A stretch of DNA of 44,066 nt from a virus: the IMG/VR virus record IMGVR_UViG_3300014720_000057, positions 1-44,066 of that record. One strand, 5' to 3'. Shown in pieces: positions 32,228 through 40,460 of the stretch. Each line of letters begins with the position of its first letter. The stretch's first letter is position 1. Position numbers and translations under genes: made by a program. The notes under the pieces were generated by a model, which was not told the origin of the DNA, made no database searches, and was given only the letters and a program-made list of their open reading frames with translations.

Positions 32228-35050
32228 ATGGCCGAGTTCAAGGCGGGTCAGCCGCTCACAGCACAGGCACTTAACGAAGCATTCGAAGAAGTCTCGACGA
32301 ATCGCAGCGAGGTGCCTTCGTTCGGCGAGCGGGTGCCGCAAAATAATAATCGCATTCGTGTGAGGCTCGATTATCCGTATCGCGCCCCGATGGGCGCTTG
32401 TGTTGGCATCGACTTTCCGATCCGAGGTCATACGGTCGAAGATACCAACGGGCTGTTGCGTTTTTTGCACGAGGAGACGGTCTACTCATGCACGAAGAAT
32501 CAATATCGTCATCACAACCGTTGGGGCATTCTTGAGCAACCACTCGCTCCGGGAGAGGTTGGCTGGGCGATCGTTTCGGGCGTGGCTAAGACTTTTTGGC
32601 ACGCTGCTTGGCCGCCGTATACGTCTGCCCGCAGTGCGATTGACGCTAACTATAAAAGCACTGAAGAAAACCTGCCGCCAGAAAGCACGAATGCGGCGGT
32701 CGATGAATATCGGCAGTTAGCCATTTTGAGTGCTGATTACTCAACATCAGAAGGAGCGGAGAGCGGGCTAAGAGGTTCTGAGCACTACTTAGAAAGCGGC
32801 CAGTGGCATAATCGCGAGCGACCGTGGTGGCTCGCCCCACGTCCAAGACCATATCCGCCCGAAGATGATCCGGATGCTGATAGCGCAAATGAACTGCTAT
32901 ACCCGTTTGGGGAAACACTTGAGTCGACTTATAATCTTTTTTTGCAAGGTACTAGGACGCCTTATATGGCTTCATCCTACGGCAGGGCGATGGGCCTAAG
33001 CGGTTATGTCGTGCCTGAGCCGACATGCACTGGGACATCGACAGCAACATGCCAAGGCGCACACTGGGTTATCACAGAGAGCACATGCAATGGAGGGTGC
33101 TCTTCGTGGCATCTGATTGAAAGAATTGACACTTCAGATAATTATGGATTGACGCTTCCGTGTGCTGAAGATTCTGTAGTCTATGATATTCCTTGCGGTC
33201 CAGAATATCCGGTTTTTGATTTCACAGCAGTTAGCCCAAATCAGAACGACAAGGTTTTTACGTCTCCAGTTGGCGATTGGGATAATTCTTATAAGGCGTA
33301 TTTAGACTATGCTAGAAACTGGATTTTGGGACATGCCATTCTTGGAACGTCTTCGAAATACGGGGTGATTGACGATGAGCTGACGATGATCGACGAGGAG
33401 TTGGATCATCGACCTCTTCATTTTCCAGATCCGCTCAATGACAGCAGTGTTGTTAATGTCGATGGAATCATTAAAGATGAGCAGTGGGGGCTGGTCTTAA
33501 GGGCATGCGCAAACTTAACATGCACATATGAATGTGATGGTTCTTCTTGGCAAAGAGTCAGGGGGGAAACTCCATACTTTATTGACGAGCGTTGGCGATG
33601 TAAGTGCCCGGATGCGTGGATGGCGGATATGGCAGATAAAGATTTGCCATGCGGAGAAAATACGCTTCCGAAGGAATTCACCGTTGGGATGATTTATTCC
33701 CATACAGACATGATCGGGGCCTGTTGTGACCTAGGAAATAGCACATGCTCTAGGATTAGCCGCGAAGACTGCATTGATGCTGGCCATGTGTGGCGTGGTT
33801 ATGGGTCTCTGTGCGAAGATGGGGTTTGCGAAAAAGGTGCTTGTTGCGAATACAATCCTACTCTCAGTTATTACGAGTGCTCTATTGTTTTTGAGCATGA
33901 ATGCGGCGGCACATATCACGGAGATGGATCTAGTTGCAACCCTGACCCATGCAATGCTGTCGGTGCGTGTTGCGTTCCAGATATTGAGTCGAGGGACTGC
34001 CGAGAGATTACGAGGCCGGAATGCCTTGCTCTAAATGGTCATTTTTATGGCGAAAACTCTCAGTGCATTAGCGATATCACCTGCTTTCCGCAAGGTGCCT
34101 GTTGCACTCCGGCTGGTGGCGGAGCGACTAGCGGCAGTTGCTCGGTCGTTCAAGAAGTGTTGTGTGTTGGCTCATCTACATACCTTGGCGACGGGACGAC
34201 GTGCGAGCCAGACCCGTGCAACCAAGCGTGCTGCATGCCAGCGAATGTTTTTCAGCAGTGTTTCGACTATTACCTATATGGTGCAACAGACAACTGCACG
34301 CTGGGTGGCGGTACGCCGCTTGGGCAGTTTACCTCATGTGCCAGCGATGAAGGGTCATGTCCGCCTGATGAGTTTGGAGCGTGCTGCCGGAATAAGGGGA
34401 TTGAGTATGTAATGACCTGTGAAATTCTCAACGAGGCAGACTGCTTGGCGTTAGATCCGAACTACCCGTATGAAGCTGGTATTTATCAAGGCGACGGAAC
34501 ATCATGCACGCCTGATCCTTGCGGGGTTCCAACAACAACCACAACAACCACAACAACCACAACAACCACAACAACTACTACCACTACCACGACTTCGTCA
34601 ACAACCACAACAACCGAAGGCACATCATCGAGCACAACGACAACAACCGGAACAGGTGCTTGTTGTATCAATAATATTGAAGGCGGGCAGACGTGTGCCG
34701 TCGAAAATGAAGAAGACTGCAACGCTCATGCGGGCGGTGCAACATATATGGGCGACGGCACGACATGCTCGCCAAACCCGTGCAGCACAACATCGACAAC
34801 AACGACATCGAGCACAACGACAACCTCGCAGGGCGGAAGTTCAAGCTCATCAACGACAACGACGCAAGGCGGCAGTTCGTCGTCAACGACGACTTCCGAA
34901 TGCGGCGGAACATGCTTCTGGCAGTGTGCCGAAGGCAACTGGAGCGTTGTTACAGACGAGTGTGCGGGTGCTCCGTCTTGCGTTTGCCAAACGCCGTTTA
35001 CTGAGTGTGTGAACGGCGGATTTGATACGACGAATTGCTTCATTCCATAA
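32228..35050 (+). CDS. Large Cys-rich, Thr/Ser-rich tail protein (fibre/adhesin candidate)
   Basis: A 940-residue protein; ATG 32228 follows AAAAAGGTGGG and an earlier in-frame ATG (32150) overlaps the preceding gene. The first ~490 residues look like a tail protein body. From about residue 500 there are seven repeats of ~40 residues, 'GACC....C....C....GDGT(T/S)C.PDPC', six Cys each, so disulfides or metal are likely. Between repeats 6 and 7 lies a poly-Thr run (about 21 Thr, then Thr/Ser), and after repeat 7 two Thr/Ser-rich blocks with Gly-Gly-Ser. The C-terminus is again Cys-rich (about 8 Cys in the last 45). It probably binds the host surface. The glycan enzymes directly downstream suggest it is a substrate. 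Confidence 0.78.
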   Translation: MAEFKAGQPLTAQALNEAFEEVSTNRSEVPSFGERVPQNNNRIRVRLDYPYRAPMGACVGIDFPIRGHTVEDTNGLLRFLHEETVYSCTKNQYRHHNRWGILEQPLAPGEVGWAIVSGVAKTFWHAAWPPYTSARSAIDANYKSTEENLPPESTNAAVDEYRQLAILSADYSTSEGAESGLRGSEHYLESGQWHNRERPWWLAPRPRPYPPEDDPDADSANELLYPFGETLESTYNLFLQGTRTPYMASSYGRAMGLSGYVVPEPTCTGTSTATCQGAHWVITESTCNGGCSSWHLIERIDTSDNYGLTLPCAEDSVVYDIPCGPEYPVFDFTAVSPNQNDKVFTSPVGDWDNSYKAYLDYARNWILGHAILGTSSKYGVIDDELTMIDEELDHRPLHFPDPLNDSSVVNVDGIIKDEQWGLVLRACANLTCTYECDGSSWQRVRGETPYFIDERWRCKCPDAWMADMADKDLPCGENTLPKEFTVGMIYSHTDMIGACCDLGNSTCSRISREDCIDAGHVWRGYGSLCEDGVCEKGACCEYNPTLSYYECSIVFEHECGGTYHGDGSSCNPDPCNAVGACCVPDIESRDCREITRPECLALNGHFYGENSQCISDITCFPQGACCTPAGGGATSGSCSVVQEVLCVGSSTYLGDGTTCEPDPCNQACCMPANVFQQCFDYYLYGATDNCTLGGGTPLGQFTSCASDEGSCPPDEFGACCRNKGIEYVMTCEILNEADCLALDPNYPYEAGIYQGDGTSCTPDPCGVPTTTTTTTTTTTTTTTTTTTTTSSTTTTTEGTSSSTTTTTGTGACCINNIEGGQTCAVENEEDCNAHAGGATYMGDGTTCSPNPCSTTSTTTTSSTTTTSQGGSSSSSTTTTQGGSSSSTTTSECGGTCFWQCAEGNWSVVTDECAGAPSCVCQTPFTECVNGGFDTTNCFIP
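34531..34660 (+). repeat. Poly-Thr coding repeat (ACA/ACC triplets)
   Basis: A stretch of ACA and ACC triplets (ACAACAACC in tandem), then ACT/ACC, TCG and TCA, encodes about 21 Thr and then a Thr/Ser-rich linker in the tail protein. The DNA is a true nonamer repeat that can change length. On the other strand it reads as poly-Val, which is a shadow. Confidence 0.85.
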
Positions 35051-35063
35051 AGGAGTCCGAAAG

Positions 35064-36983
35064 GTGCTTAATAAGGTGCAGAAATTCGGCCAGATACTCG
35101 CCAGGATCGGCGATTGGCTCAGCAAGTTTGGCAAGAAAACCGAAGCGGCCAAAGGCTTGGGCGATTTGATCGAAGCTCAAACGCACGCCACCAAACTCGA
35201 CAAATTCGCAGAATGGTTGGCTGTTGATATTTTGGGCCGTGAAGGCTGCGGTTGCCCTGCCAGACGTAATAGGCTCAACACGCTGTGGCCATTCAGCAAG
35301 CCTAAGCTGATTATCACAATCCCTGAATATAACGACCGAGGCGGGTTGTGGGGCATGTTGCACTCGCTGGTCAGCGAGATTCAACGCTATCAACTAGAGC
35401 AATATGTTGAAATCATGGTGGTGACGCAGACGCCTACGCTGCTCGCTCCTGAAAGGCATGTCACTGGATTTGGTACGCCAGAGCAAAAAGAGCATCAGCC
35501 AATCGGGCCAACGGTTGTTGCCGGTCACGAACCGCTCAAAGGGATGTGTAATACCTTTACTGCTCGTGGCGTCAAAGTGCATTATAAAGAATTCGCACAG
35601 CCTATCGGCACCTCGCCTGCCAAGCGTGCTTGCGTTCGTTTTGCCGCACAAGAGAAAGCGGAATGGGTGTGGATTTGCGATTCTCATTTGCACTTTGTGC
35701 CAGGGTCAATCCATCGTTTTTATAAGTGGGTCTGCAAAACCAAGAACCGCAATAGCAAGCATCTCTATCACTGCCCGCTATTACTCGACGAAGGCAAGAG
35801 TGCCTTCACGGGCATGGAAACGCGTAAACCAAACAAGCTCGCCTTAATCGGCGGCGACAATCTTTGGGGCCAATTCAGAACCGAAGCCAAGTTGCTTTCT
35901 GAGGATTCGAAGCCTGAAGAAATACAGGCTCACGGCGGTTTCTTTTTTGCAACGCGGGTTGATATCGCGTTAGCAACTTTCGGGCACGATCTTTTTAGGG
36001 GGTTCGGCGATCCCGAAACAATCCTGCACGAAATGCGACGAGCGGCAGGCTTCAAGGTCTATTGCCTGCCCGCGAAGATCGTGGCTTGCTGGCATAGGTT
36101 CTTGAAGGTCAGGCATAACGATTATCATTCGCCTTGGACTGATGCCCTTAGAAATCACGTCATCGGCGTGCTAATGCTGCGGGTGCATCTTATGAAAGAA
36201 GCCGTCTCAGCAGGATTTGACGAGCCGTTCGAATGGCTCTTGGCTTCATGGGTTGACGCCTTCCCGGAACGCAAGGAGCAAATTTACGCGACTGGTATCA
36301 AGGCTGCCGAGGAGTATGCAGCCTGGAAAGCCGACGTCGAGCAAATGCAGGAAAAAGCCAAACAACAAAAAGCAGAGCAGCAAGCAGCGAAGGCGTGCAA
36401 GATTACTGAGGAGAATCTTGAGCAGCGTTTTCAACGGCTGGCCAATACTCCCAGCGATATCAACGAGCACTTACCGAAACTCAAAGAGCTTGCCAGCAAA
36501 TGCAAGTCTGTCTGCGAATTTGGCACTCGCGACGGAGTATCAACGACAGCGTTGCTTGCTGGAAAGCCTGCCAAGGTCGTGACCTATGACACAAATCCCA
36601 GCGTGATCAACGAGGCACTTCGTAGACTCAAGCCTGAAGGCACCGAGCTATTTTATAAAGCCGGGCCGCAATTCAATACGGCGACGATGCCGCAAATTGA
36701 GTCCTGCGAAATGCTACTGATTGACTCGCTGAATACTCAGGAGCATGTCAGAAACGAACTGACACGGCATAGCGAAAGCGTATCGCGATGGATAGTTCTG
36801 CATGATTGCTCACCGCCGTTCGCAAACATGGACGAAGGCGGCGGACCTGGTAAAGGTGTGTTGGCCGGCATTGCTGATTGGCGGCAAACGCCAGACGGCA
36901 AGCGATTCAAATTGGCCTACGAAAACAAGGCGAATCACGGCCTGCAAGTCTGGGAGCGAACGGAGCGACCGAATGGCAATTGA
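35064..36983 (+). CDS. GalNAc-transferase-like glycosyltransferase fused to a methyltransferase
   Basis: A 639-residue fusion. GTG 35064 has AAAGGAG 9 bp upstream, and starts 14 bp after the tail protein stop; GTG 35076 is an alternative. The N-terminal helix and Cys-rich 'GCGCPARR' lead to a GT-A domain: 'LIITIPEYNDR' (82-92), 'WVWICDSHLHF' with the metal-binding D-S-H at 206-208, and 'GGFFFATRVDI...FGDPETILHEMRRAAG...CWHRF' (291-346). The D-x-H form and this second block recall polypeptide GalNAc-transferases. After a charged coiled coil (about 415-445) comes a class I methyltransferase with 'CEFGTRDGVST' (484-494), like CmcI-type enzymes. Likely glycan addition and methylation of the tail protein or of the host; target is inferred. 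Confidence 0.7.
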   Translation: MLNKVQKFGQILARIGDWLSKFGKKTEAAKGLGDLIEAQTHATKLDKFAEWLAVDILGREGCGCPARRNRLNTLWPFSKPKLIITIPEYNDRGGLWGMLHSLVSEIQRYQLEQYVEIMVVTQTPTLLAPERHVTGFGTPEQKEHQPIGPTVVAGHEPLKGMCNTFTARGVKVHYKEFAQPIGTSPAKRACVRFAAQEKAEWVWICDSHLHFVPGSIHRFYKWVCKTKNRNSKHLYHCPLLLDEGKSAFTGMETRKPNKLALIGGDNLWGQFRTEAKLLSEDSKPEEIQAHGGFFFATRVDIALATFGHDLFRGFGDPETILHEMRRAAGFKVYCLPAKIVACWHRFLKVRHNDYHSPWTDALRNHVIGVLMLRVHLMKEAVSAGFDEPFEWLLASWVDAFPERKEQIYATGIKAAEEYAAWKADVEQMQEKAKQQKAEQQAAKACKITEENLEQRFQRLANTPSDINEHLPKLKELASKCKSVCEFGTRDGVSTTALLAGKPAKVVTYDTNPSVINEALRRLKPEGTELFYKAGPQFNTATMPQIESCEMLLIDSLNTQEHVRNELTRHSESVSRWIVLHDCSPPFANMDEGGGPGKGVLAGIADWRQTPDGKRFKLAYENKANHGLQVWERTERPNGN

Positions 36984-37845
36984 GCTTCTGACCGCAGGCA
37001 CATGGCATGATTCGATTGGCGATATTGCCATCATGCAAACCATGCAGAACGAGATGGCGTTGCGCGGCGTGCCGGTGGTATCGCAATCGCACTGGTCAGG
37101 CAGCGGCAGTGCGATTATTGGCGGTGGATGGCTACTGCATCCTAACGGAATGCAAGATCCGATCTTAGCCCCATTTCATATCGGCGGGCAGCATGTTTTG
37201 AACGCCGTTTCGGTCGCATCCGGCGAAGGTAATTTCGAGCACCTCAAACACTATAAGCTCGTCACAGTTCGCGATGAGTTTTCGCGGCAGCAACTCTTGC
37301 CATTTCGGTCAGACGCGAAGTGCGTCCCATGTTCGACGGTGCTGCTAAAGCGACCGAATATCGACTATCTCACGAACTGCCACGGTTATCGCTGGCTCAA
37401 GACGCTCAAAGAGCGTAAAGGCGAATTCGTCGTCTACGACATCGAGCTAGAGAAAATGGTCGGCGATTACATCCATCGCATTCCGGTAGATACGCGGGGC
37501 TTTATGCGACGCAAAAGCGATGGCAAGCTGTGCGAGCATCGCAATCCCGAAGCACTGTTGGCACTGATATCGCAGGCTAAGTGCGTGATCACAGCGAGCC
37601 TGCATCTTTCGATCTTCTCGATGGCGATGGGCGTTCCGTTTGTGTGGCCGAATCAAGGCCAGTTTGCCAGCAAAGGTATCAATTACTGGGGCCGGGCTGG
37701 ATTCCCGGAAGCATGCTGCGAAGTCGGGACCGACCTACTCGCTCACGCTCTGAATTATAGGGCGAAGATGCTCGACGTTCGCGGTGATGAAATCAGGCGA
37801 GCGACCGAGCACCTCGACGAAATCGCAACACTACTTAAGGAGTGA
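36973..37845 (+). CDS. Polysaccharide pyruvyl transferase-like protein
   Basis: A 290-residue protein, ATG 36973 inside the end of the preceding gene (11-bp overlap). 'SIGDIAIMQTMQNEMALRG' near the start, 'SGSAIIGGGWLLHPNG' and 'AKCVITASLHLSIFSMAMGVPFVW' follow the order of the pyruvyl-transferase family (PF04230), a GT-B-like fold that puts ketal pyruvate on sugars. The same family also includes some true glycosyltransferases, so the donor is not certain. It belongs to the glycan cassette. Confidence 0.72.
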   Translation: MAIELLTAGTWHDSIGDIAIMQTMQNEMALRGVPVVSQSHWSGSGSAIIGGGWLLHPNGMQDPILAPFHIGGQHVLNAVSVASGEGNFEHLKHYKLVTVRDEFSRQQLLPFRSDAKCVPCSTVLLKRPNIDYLTNCHGYRWLKTLKERKGEFVVYDIELEKMVGDYIHRIPVDTRGFMRRKSDGKLCEHRNPEALLALISQAKCVITASLHLSIFSMAMGVPFVWPNQGQFASKGINYWGRAGFPEACCEVGTDLLAHALNYRAKMLDVRGDEIRRATEHLDEIATLLKE

Positions 37846-37850
37846 AAAAG

Positions 37851-38342
37851 GTGCATCCATCGAGCGTTGATTTAATGCGTAACTTTATCGAGGAGCGTCT
37901 TGATAAAAGTGCTCAATTACGAATCGCAGACGTCGGCAGTTTTGATGTCAACGGTTGCTACCGACCGCTTTTCAAAAGTGAATCGTGGGAGTATGTCGGA
38001 TTCGACAAAGAACCTGGGCGAAATGTCGATCACCTTTGGCCGTACTCGGAAGATCATGTCGGTCAATTTGACGTGGTGATTTCAGGCCAGACGATGGAGC
38101 ATGTTGATAAACCGTGGATTTGGATTCACGACGTCGCAGCACTCGCTAAGCAGGGCGGATTGATCTTTATCATCGTGCCGAATTCCTTCCATTATCACGG
38201 GGAAGGGCACTACCGTGATTACTGGCGAGTTTGGCCGGAAGGCTTAGAAGTCATTTTCAAGGAAGCAGATCTTGAGGTTCAATACTGCCGCCGAGTGGGT
38301 ATGGACACGTTCGGTCTAGCGATCAAGGTGCAATATGATTAG
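37851..38342 (+). CDS. SAM-dependent methyltransferase
   Basis: A 163-residue class I methyltransferase. 'LRIADVGSFDVNGCYRPLF' is the SAM-binding motif, 'YVGFDKEPGRNVD' the acidic loop, 'FDVVISGQTMEHVDKPW' and 'GGLIFIIVPNSFHYH' are the later strands. GTG 37851 is chosen for AAGGAG 8 bp upstream; GTG 37842 overlaps the previous stop. It resembles sugar methyltransferases in O-antigen loci, which fits the neighbours. The end overlaps the next gene by 8 bp. Confidence 0.78.
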   Translation: MHPSSVDLMRNFIEERLDKSAQLRIADVGSFDVNGCYRPLFKSESWEYVGFDKEPGRNVDHLWPYSEDHVGQFDVVISGQTMEHVDKPWIWIHDVAALAKQGGLIFIIVPNSFHYHGEGHYRDYWRVWPEGLEVIFKEADLEVQYCRRVGMDTFGLAIKVQYD

Positions 38343-39087
38343 ACATGTTTTAGGGCTTTGCCCGACGTACAATCGGCCTGGATGTGTTGCAAACACGCTC
38401 GCTCAATGGCGAGATCAGGTCGTTGATTGCGAGCGGCATTTGATCGTTTTCGACGATGCTGGGCAGTATCAGCCAGAGTCATGCGAACTATGGCGAATTG
38501 TCTCTTGGAAAGAACGCTGCCCAACTTTGGGCGAGAAATTCGACAACCTGCTACGCATGGCGGTCGGCATCGCATTAGAAAAGCGATGGAGTACAGCAGA
38601 GACGCTTTGCGTTGTTTTTGAAGACGATGACGTTTATCTGCCGAATCATATTCAGTGCCATATTGACGCGGTTGATACTGCTGAGAAACCGTGGGCAGCA
38701 CCGTCGCGAATTTATGCGAACGACGGTTGCGGGCGAGGCAAGGTGCATCTCAGTAATGCGACGGGAAGGTATCACGGGGCTTGGAGCTATGAGCTTTCAG
38801 CAGCACTGGCGGTCAATGGTTATCCGCATTTCAACGGCGAAAACGGCATTGGCTTCGATCTCGTTTTCGGCGGCAGAATGCGGCAGCGGTGGGGCGATCC
38901 AGTCGATACTACTCCAGGCGAGTCGAAGCCTCATTACATTTACAGGTGGGGCACGGCATCGCGAAACGGATCGGCCTTCGGAATAGAGGGGATGTTGAGG
39001 GAGCAGGGTGAGCCGAAGTATCGAGGACGAATTCATCCACTATATGACGTCGAGACGCTGGGGTATTATTCGGAATTCGCGAAATGA
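38335..39087 (+). CDS. GT2-type glycosyltransferase
   Basis: A 250-residue protein starting MIRHVLGLCPTYNRPGCVANTL, a classic GT-A opening. 'CVVFEDDDVYLPNHI' carries the DxD metal site, and 'WSYELSAALAVNGY' and 'GENGIGFDLVFGGRM' are acceptor-side features. Overlaps the methyltransferase by 8 bp. It completes a set of four glycan enzymes behind the tail protein. The sugar and acceptor cannot be read from the sequence. Confidence 0.82.
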   Translation: MIRHVLGLCPTYNRPGCVANTLAQWRDQVVDCERHLIVFDDAGQYQPESCELWRIVSWKERCPTLGEKFDNLLRMAVGIALEKRWSTAETLCVVFEDDDVYLPNHIQCHIDAVDTAEKPWAAPSRIYANDGCGRGKVHLSNATGRYHGAWSYELSAALAVNGYPHFNGENGIGFDLVFGGRMRQRWGDPVDTTPGESKPHYIYRWGTASRNGSAFGIEGMLREQGEPKYRGRIHPLYDVETLGYYSEFAK

Positions 39088-39247
39088 ATGACGAGCGGCC
39101 TTTCGTCATCATGGTCGAGGCGGCCTATTGCGGGCTGCGACGCTCGCAGAGGCACAGGAAAAGGCGGCTGAGCTAGTCCGGCAGCACGACTGCGGACGGA
39201 TCACGATTTGCGCCGCGATTCAGACGGTAATCTGTGCCCCGAACTGA
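39084..39247 (+). pseudogene. Small phage gene with a -1 frame break
   Basis: ATG 39084 overlaps the GT2 stop (ATGA) and reads MNDERPFVIMVEAAYCG. This frame runs into TAG soon after, but one base earlier the -1 frame continues with a protein-like RAATLAEAQEKAAELVRQ and '...CGRITICAAIQTVICAPN' to TGA 39245-39247. The joined text looks like a small phage protein family with 'TLAEAQ' and 'ITIC.A(V/I)QTV'. No slippery site is visible near 39131, so a frameshift mutation or a sequencing error is likely. It converges with the DUF1937 gene, overlapping it by 28 bp. Confidence 0.5.
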
Positions 39248-39573
39248 TCGACGAATCGGACGGGGATTTCGTGCGAGAGTGCGAATTCGATTTCAGCGGC
39301 GACGCCGACCGATTCCCGCCAGCTGGGAATAGAAGTAGCCACCCAGAGTTCGTCGCAGCGTAGGATCATGTCTTCGTCGATTTTCTGCCACGCTTTCCAG
39401 TCGAATTCTAAGTCGCTTCGCACTGCGATTCCGTGCGAATGAGCGATCGGCGAATAGACGTTCACGCCACGTCGCAGGCAGTGGCCTGCTAGGTGGCAGA
39501 CTTCCGCGTAGCGGGCCTCTCGGACGGCGGATTCAACGTGCGAATAGGGTGACGCTAGATAGATTAGTCTCAT
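39220..39573 (-). CDS. DUF1937-like protein (deoxyribosyltransferase-like fold)
   Basis: A 117-residue protein read on the - strand. Start is set at the ATG complementary to 39571-39573, with AAAGG upstream; the longer frame to 39840 starts far upstream across the divergent promoter. 'MRLIYLASPYSH', 'GVNVYSPIAHSHGIA', 'WQKIDEDMILRCDELWVA' and 'GVAAEIEFALSHEIPVRFV' are the DUF1937 markers, a phage family related to nucleoside 2-deoxyribosyltransferases. A nucleotide salvage or sensing role is plausible. It is divergent from the regulator operon. Confidence 0.82.
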   Translation of the reverse strand: MRLIYLASPYSHVESAVREARYAEVCHLAGHCLRRGVNVYSPIAHSHGIAVRSDLEFDWKAWQKIDEDMILRCDELWVATSIPSWRESVGVAAEIEFALSHEIPVRFVDQFGAQITV

Positions 39574-39641
39574 TTTTTGCCTTTGTTTTTCGGGGTTTGA
39601 AGCGACTTCGAAGAATCTTTGAATTTTGTCTGCCGAAACTA

Positions 39642-39671
39642 TTGACGTTCGAAACTGGTGCCGATTATAAT
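39642..39671 (+). promoter_or_regulatory. Sigma70-like promoter for the regulator operon
   Basis: TTGACG at 39642-39647 and TATAAT at 39666-39671 are separated by 18 bp, in the gap between the divergent DUF1937 gene and the first regulator gene (ATG 39727). It is the best consensus promoter I could find in the window and implies transcription by the host housekeeping polymerase. Confidence 0.8.
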
Positions 39672-39726
39672 CTGCCCGTCGCAAGCACGACAGCGAAACG
39701 AAAAACAAAAAAACAAGGAACGCAAA

Positions 39727-39918
39727 ATGGCTAAGACACGAGAGTATCTGGTGGTTACCGACGACGACAAAATTTATCGGAGATGTTACGCCACGAATCG
39801 GGCACAAGCTGCCCGCCTGCTCAACTACGGAAAGGAGCACGGTGATCTCTATGCGCTCAGCGAGATGTGTTACACGCTCGAAACTCGGCGTGATTACGAC
39901 CGCCGAGCGAAGTATTAA
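39727..39918 (+). CDS. Small basic hypothetical protein, 63 aa
   Basis: ATG 39727 follows AAGGAA and lies about 55 bp downstream of the TATAAT. The product MAKTREYLVVTDDDKIYRRCYATNRAQAARLL... is mixed alpha/beta and resembles short phage adaptor proteins. The first gene behind a strong promoter, so probably abundant early. Function unknown. Confidence 0.65.
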   Translation: MAKTREYLVVTDDDKIYRRCYATNRAQAARLLNYGKEHGDLYALSEMCYTLETRRDYDRRAKY

Positions 39919-39944
39919 GCGAGTGACTTTTTGGGAGTGCTTTT

Positions 39945-40460
39945 ATGCGCGTTTTGTTTTCGACCGCGAGGAACATTCGCTACAGCCTCGTTGAAGATGC
40001 GATTGAGCCGGAGATAGAGGCAGTGCTCGCTGTTTACGGACGGCACACAGAGTTCGTCGGTGCAGGGGTGTCGCAGGTTGAGCACTGCGAGACGGTGCGA
40101 TTCACGATGACCCTGGACGCCGCGCGAAAGTTTTCGGAGCGCCTGCTTGAATGGGCCGATGAGGCCGAGAAACAGGCTACGCGACTGACTCTAAAGAAAG
40201 GCCGAGCCATGCAAAAACGACTAGACCTGCACGATTGGCCGCTGGTTGTGCAGTCCTCGTGGGTCGAGGACGAAAGCCAAGAGGCCAACTGCCAGCACTG
40301 CGGATCACCGATTTGTATCGGCGAAAAACGGTGGATTGAAATCGGTGACGAAGGAGCTTTCGGCACGTTCGCCGTCGGATGCTCTGCCGAGTGTTGTTTT
40401 GAAGCGGCGATCACCGAACTTCACTGGATTAAAGAAGTCAAAGAGGTGCAGAGTGACTGA
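39945..40460 (+). CDS. Hypothetical protein with zinc-finger-like C-terminus
   Basis: A 171-residue protein preceded by GGGAG. The N-terminal half is alpha/beta; the C-terminal half has 'NCQHCGSPICIGEKRWIEIGDEGAFGTFAVGCSAECC', a CxxC plus later CxxxC pattern as in small PARP-type or treble-clef zinc fingers. It overlaps the next gene by 8 bp. DNA or RNA binding is likely; the target is unknown. Confidence 0.65.
   Translation: MRVLFSTARNIRYSLVEDAIEPEIEAVLAVYGRHTEFVGAGVSQVEHCETVRFTMTLDAARKFSERLLEWADEAEKQATRLTLKKGRAMQKRLDLHDWPLVVQSSWVEDESQEANCQHCGSPICIGEKRWIEIGDEGAFGTFAVGCSAECCFEAAITELHWIKEVKEVQSD

Noticed and set aside
34486-34722. Poly-Val ORF on the - strand
   Set aside because: It is only the complement of the poly-Thr coding repeat and has no ribosome-binding site.
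39131-39146. Programmed frameshift in the small gene after GT2
   Set aside because: No X-XXY-YYZ heptamer or stem is in register; mutation or error is simpler.
39664-39672. Divergent promoter using the palindromic ATTATAAT
   Set aside because: The -10 reads on both strands, but no -35 lies at proper distance on the - strand.
39574-39840. N-terminal extension of the DUF1937 gene with a membrane segment
   Set aside because: It runs through the + strand promoter and the start of the next gene; family members begin at MRLIYLASPY.
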